DNA from: Brachyhypopomus gauderio
Taxonomy: Eukaryota > Chordata > Actinopteri > Gymnotiformes > Hypopomidae
Reading direction: 5' to 3'
Assembly (NCBI RefSeq): GCF_052324685.1
Contig: NC_135218.1
Span: 17,032,479 to 17,096,478, forward strand
DNA: 64,000 nt
Numbering within the stretch: the stretch's first letter is position 1; the number at the start of each line of letters is the position of its first letter. The notes beneath the pieces were generated by a model. It had not been told where the DNA came from, ran no database searches, and was given only the letters and a program-made list of their open reading frames with translations. Positions 60,449 through 64,000 of the stretch are shown here, in pieces. The position numbers were made by a program, and so were the translations under genes.

Positions 60449-61738
60449 CTAGAACACCCTCCCTGGGAAGACGGGGGAAAACACGTTAGACACATTTAAC
60501 GGGACATTCACAAACACACACACAGGTACACTTACACATAGTGGCACGAAAGGGAAAAACGGGTTAGGCACACAAATGGGAAGACTTACGAACACTGGCA
60601 TACACAAACATGAAACAGGCGCCAGACTACGCGCCAGGAGTAGAGCGATAAGGGGAGAGAGATCGGGAGCTGCCGGTGCTGCAGCGGACGGTCCTCCTCC
60701 GGTCCTCGCAGCAGACCCTCCGCGGGGTGCAGCGCGACCGGCGGACGTGCCGGGTGCAGCGCGACCGGCGGACGTGCCGGGTGCAGCGCGACCGGCGGAC
60801 GTGCCGGGTGCAGCGCGACCGGCGTAGGCGCCGGGTGCAGCGCGGCCGGTAGACGCCCCGAGCGGACCGCCTGGGAGATCCCCTGCGGTCTCCATCTCCT
60901 CCTCCTCTTCTCCTTGGTCCCACTCCATGGACTGCTCCGGGCTGCCACCCCGGGAGCAGTCCATCCTCTCTCCACCGTAACGATCGGAGGATGGGACCAT
61001 CTCTGGTGTCCACCTCCCCTTCACAGTCCCAGCGGAACACTCAGAGGGAGGCGGACTGCCTTCCTCCTCCGACTCGAACTCCTCCACCTCCTCATCGTAG
61101 CCCACAGCGGGGAAGGAGCGTTCTGACGGAGGGTAATCATAGTCTTCCTCCTCCTCTTCCTCACCGTAGCCCACGGCCGGTGCGTTGCATTCGAACGGAG
61201 GGTAATCGTCGTCGTCGTCCTCCTCCTCCTCCTCGCCGTAGCCCACGGCAGGAGCGGAGCACTCGGACGGTGGGTAGTCCTCCTCGTTCCCCTCTCCCCC
61301 ACCATAATCCACTGTGGGGGCGTAGCACACGGAGGGAGGGTAATCCTCCTCCTCGCCGTAGTCCACGGTGGAGGCGGAACAAACCGAGGGAGCCTGATCC
61401 TCCTCTTCCTCCTCGCCCTCCGATTCCTCCCCCTCGAACTCGCTCTCAGGGGTCTTCTCTGTGGAGCAGAGTTCGAGGGAGCCGACCCTCAGGGGCGAGA
61501 GGTCTCTGGTGGGAGAGGGGTGTCGCTCCCTCCACATCCGCACCGCGGTCTGGCGGAAATACTCCGCCAGTTCCCCAGTGCTGGCCTCCCGAGCCCGGAG
61601 CAGCATGATGCTGCATAAAGGGTCCTGCTCCATAAGTTCGGGAGTAACGGTGGCGGCGCGGTGTTGGGCAGGAGCAGAGGCATGGCGGCGCTTGCTGGGC
61701 TTCTTGCCCTTCTTTGGCCGGGTGGTGTAGCCTGGCAT
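60449..61738 (-). CDS. Single frame of the LTR element: modular acidic protein of unknown function
   Basis: 429 codons, starting only 31 bases after the 5' LTR, in the position where gag would lie. Not recognised. Residues 1-20 are basic (RPKKGKKPSKRR, nuclear-signal-like). About 25-100 form a possibly folded part containing ELAEYFRQTAVRMWRERH. About 100-245 hold five or six copies of a 22-28-residue module, consensus YPPSECSAPAVGYGEEEE, with very acidic spacers. About 300-345 hold GRAAPGTSA repeats from a 27-bp tandem DNA repeat. The last 70 residues are hydrophobic and may be a 3' tail that merely stays open. No CCHC knuckle, protease, RT or integrase motif is seen. Module lengths vary only in whole codons, which suggests the frame has been under selection as protein. 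Confidence 0.6.
   Translation of the reverse strand: MPGYTTRPKKGKKPSKRRHASAPAQHRAATVTPELMEQDPLCSIMLLRAREASTGELAEYFRQTAVRMWRERHPSPTRDLSPLRVGSLELCSTEKTPESEFEGEESEGEEEEEDQAPSVCSASTVDYGEEEDYPPSVCYAPTVDYGGGEGNEEDYPPSECSAPAVGYGEEEEEDDDDDYPPFECNAPAVGYGEEEEEEDYDYPPSERSFPAVGYDEEVEEFESEEEGSPPPSECSAGTVKGRWTPEMVPSSDRYGGERMDCSRGGSPEQSMEWDQGEEEEEMETAGDLPGGPLGASTGRAAPGAYAGRAAPGTSAGRAAPGTSAGRAAPGTSAGRAAPRGGSAARTGGGPSAAAPAAPDLSPLIALLLARSLAPVSCLCMPVFVSLPICVPNPFFPFVPLCVSVPVCVFVNVPLNVSNVFSPVFPGRVF
60727..60862. repeat. 27-bp tandem repeat inside the LTR element
   Basis: About five copies of a GC-rich 27-bp unit containing GCGACCGGCGGACGTGCC, with small changes in the last copies. On the minus strand it encodes repeated GRAAPGTSA. 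The unit length is a multiple of three, so copy number can change without breaking the frame. Confidence 0.85.
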
Positions 61739-61769
61739 GGCTTGTTGTGTCTCTGACGGCTCGTCGTTC

Positions 61770-62116
61770 TGTGACGTTGGGTGCGAGGCGAAGGACGAGA
61801 CACAAATCCAGCTTCACAGGCACAACGACACGTTTTAATGCATACAGGTTATTGCGCAATAGCGCACGCTAAACAGACACTTACACACGTAACGTGTAGA
61901 CTCAAACATTAGACAACGACGAGCACAAGACACTGCGCGAACGCACATTAAATAGACAGACCACATCAACCCCACGTGATGACGAGACGAGCCACAGGTG
62001 AGACGGATAATGACAAGACGCACCCGCACCCACGGAGGTACACAGACGCAGACGAATAGACGCAGACAACGTTAACACACGCCCCAAAGGAAGGGTTCGG
62101 GGACCGTAGCGTGACA
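61770..62116 (-). repeat. 5' LTR (sense orientation) of the compact LTR element
   Basis: 347 bp. On the minus strand it begins TGTCAC and ends CGTCACA. A TATA-like CTATTTAATG lies at 61946-61955, in the right order to drive the frame at 61738. No difference from the other LTR was found. Confidence 0.92.
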
Positions 62117-64000
62117 CATATATCTAAGAGCCACACAGGAAACCCTTCACAAGGACACAGAGTATTGGCACAAAGCTAATCAATCTCTCCTAAGTAATGT
62201 CTCTCTCAATCTACAATGTACATTTGCAGAGATAGAAACAGCTGTGTATCATCCATCTCAGCCCTTCTCATTTTAATGCCATCAAGAACAGCACCAATCC
62301 GGCTTGACCTGCGTTCTGTAATGACTCTACATATTTCCTTGTCTCTTTATATATGTTTGTTCAGAGGGGTGCACTGGCCCACAACTGAACTGTAGAGGTA
62401 GTTGCAACTAATATTAGACCAACAAACAGCTTCTAACAGCACACACCACTTCGTTTTGTGGTGGTGGAAGCAATGCACTTCTGAGAAGGATAACAGGTGT
62501 CAAATTACGTTCAACTGGAGAACAACCCTCACCACCAACTTCCGTCTCCCCAACAACTAGAGATAAAAAAGAAAGTAATTTGATATCCAGTTTTCAGTGA
62601 GTTAAACTATCGGTGCCTTAAAATTTTACAAATGTAACATTTTAGAGATATAGCTGACATAAAAAATATACCACCATAACAGTCCCTCGCCCACTTATTG
62701 TTGTTAAATATTAACTGTCTTGTCCTCAATCAGATAAGTGTGGACCCACAAGAACAAGTCATTTAACAGCTGCCATCATTAAATGTCAAAACCCGTCATT
62801 TTGAGCTAAAAAATTACAACATGTTCTTCCTTTTTGTAAACACAGTATTAAATCAGGATTAGAGCCCTTCAGAGCAGCTGGACACAGAGCAAGGGTAGCC
62901 TTCTCTCAGGCTTTGAAGAGCTACCTTCAATGATGAGTATAAACATCGACAAATAGAATCCACTAAATTAAACCTTTTGATCAGTGATTTCAGTGTGTCC
63001 TCTGAAATCAAGTTTGTTTTTAAACAGCTGTACCAGTCAGGATCTCATGAATGGTCATGTAACACACCAAAGGCTTAAGTGCCTCCAAAAACAGCACTGA
63101 AATTGAAAACATGCTTTTGTATGCACCATACTATGTTAGACAACAGAGCACACCAACCAGTCATTTCAACACAACAAACCCTATTCAGATGAACAGTAGT
63201 TAATCAACAAGACACTTCTTTCAGCTTCATTTTATACATATGGCCAGAGGCTCAACAGCTATCATTATCATTACAAGCTATGATTAAACCCCAGGCGACT
63301 AAACACCCTTCAAGAGATTTTAAAAACAAGAAAGGGAATTGTTGTGTTGTGCATATTTTGCTAACTATATATTTTTTTATTACAGTAGAATGTCAGTATT
63401 ATAACACTGGAAATGCATATTACAATATGTAACTCATATTGCCCTATTAGCTTTCTAAGGGCTTTGGTTCTGACTACAGATTCTGTATTTGCTGTTTGAC
63501 TTTTTCCAGACCTCTGAACAGCCCCACAAAGCAGTTTAACCTAGTGCTGAGGGAAAAAATACTCTCTACACACCTGAAGCTGGAGTTGATGATGAATATT
63601 CTGCTTAAGCTAAAATCTACCCCTCTATTTGCACAGTGACTCAGTACCAAGGTATGAGGGCAAACTGGTATCCATTTCAAATTAAACTCTACAGTTCACT
63701 TTCTCTTACTCACACTGACACCGGTGAAAGCACTCGGCATGTTCAAAGCTCCTGTACGGTTTGACAGGATGATAATATGTTTTTCAACGCTTCTGCTGGC
63801 CCTGGCAACACAGACACAACATCATATAAATGAGGATACCAGATAATGAGACAAAGAGAGACTTGAAAGAGAATCCTGGGAAATGTGGATGTTTGATAGA
63901 CAGGAGTCTACGGGGAAAGGGGGGAAGGGGGGGGGAGGAATACATATTCATGTTTGATGACACAAAAGATGCACTGTGCACCTTTCCTATTTCTAGCTTT
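62117..64000. other. Flank beyond the LTR element, no gene recognised
   Basis: AT-rich sequence with only short frames. It begins with the second copy of the CATAT target duplication. A G-rich run lies at about 63914-63937. Confidence 0.5.

Larger units (their letters stand above)
59960..62116 (-). mobile_element. Compact, recently inserted LTR retroelement (non-autonomous)
   Basis: Two 347-bp LTRs (59960-60306 and 61770-62116) flank a 1463-bp interior. The repeats start TGTGACG and end GTGACA on the plus strand, and compared line by line they are identical. A perfect 5-bp target duplication, CATAT, sits at 59955-59959 and 62117-62121. Sense is the minus strand: the LTR then carries a TATA-like box followed by a polyadenylation signal, a G-rich polypurine-like tract precedes the downstream LTR, and the one long frame runs the same way. 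There is no reverse transcriptase, integrase, protease or zinc knuckle, so it must be moved in trans. TG...CA ends and the 5-bp duplication suit a Ty3/Gypsy-type integrase, but the family is not proven. Confidence 0.93.

Noticed and set aside
60991..61608. 205-codon plus-strand frame opposite the LTR-element frame
   Set aside because: Its repeats mirror the minus-strand modules, while the LTR signals and the leader place sense on the minus strand. It is a shadow frame.
1..64000. CRISPR array, operon, ribosome binding sites or prokaryotic systems
   Set aside because: Spliced vertebrate genes and fish mobile elements show that this is eukaryotic nuclear DNA. The tandem arrays have no unique spacers of constant length.

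Overview
This window looks like nuclear DNA of a teleost fish. Two vertebrate genes with spliced structures can be read in it, and the mobile DNA is the usual fish set: a Tc1/mariner remnant, L1-like and other LINE remnants, a tRNA-derived SINE with the common fish central domain, and many CA/GA microsatellites. I cannot fix the order or species. Most open frames are short chance frames or run through microsatellites.

Layout. (1) About 1-25.4 kb is the 5' part of a minus-strand discs-large gene, best matched to dlg1 (SAP97). It carries both alternative N-termini known for this family. The L27-type start is split over exons at 24735-24753, 24453-24584 and 18508-18677. The palmitoylation-type start ([10 protein letters not shown]) sits alone in an exon at 14980-15009. 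The next shared exon and the PDZ, SH3 and GK exons were not found, so they should lie beyond base 1. Introns hold a 51-bp, a 16-bp and a 31-bp minisatellite, GA/CA/GT arrays, an L1-like reverse transcriptase remnant (about 15.8-17.2 kb) and a broken Tc1/mariner element (21.4-22.8 kb). (2) About 25.4-36.6 kb is intergenic, with a dead LINE at 30.9-31.8 kb and a LINE-type 3' tail at 32.2 kb. (3) About 36.6-40.3 kb is a complete minus-strand prothymosin alpha gene (ptma): five coding exons, 104 residues, a poly(A) signal and a promoter with TATA-like, GC and CCAAT boxes. (4) About 40.3-60 kb has no recognisable gene. It holds CpG-rich promoter-like blocks at 41.5 kb and 55.6-56.2 kb, a SINE at 49.5 kb, long GA arrays and a perfect CTCF-consensus site at 54.58 kb. 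(5) 59960-62116 is a very young compact LTR retroelement: two 347-bp LTRs identical by eye, a CATAT target duplication and one 429-codon frame with no recognisable gag, protease, RT or integrase. (6) 62.1-64 kb shows nothing clear.

dlg1 and ptma lie in the same orientation, head to tail and about 11 kb apart. They have no known functional link: one encodes a membrane-scaffold protein, the other a nuclear acidic protein. The most unusual item is the compact LTR element, with its modular acidic frame of unknown function and its signs of recent movement.
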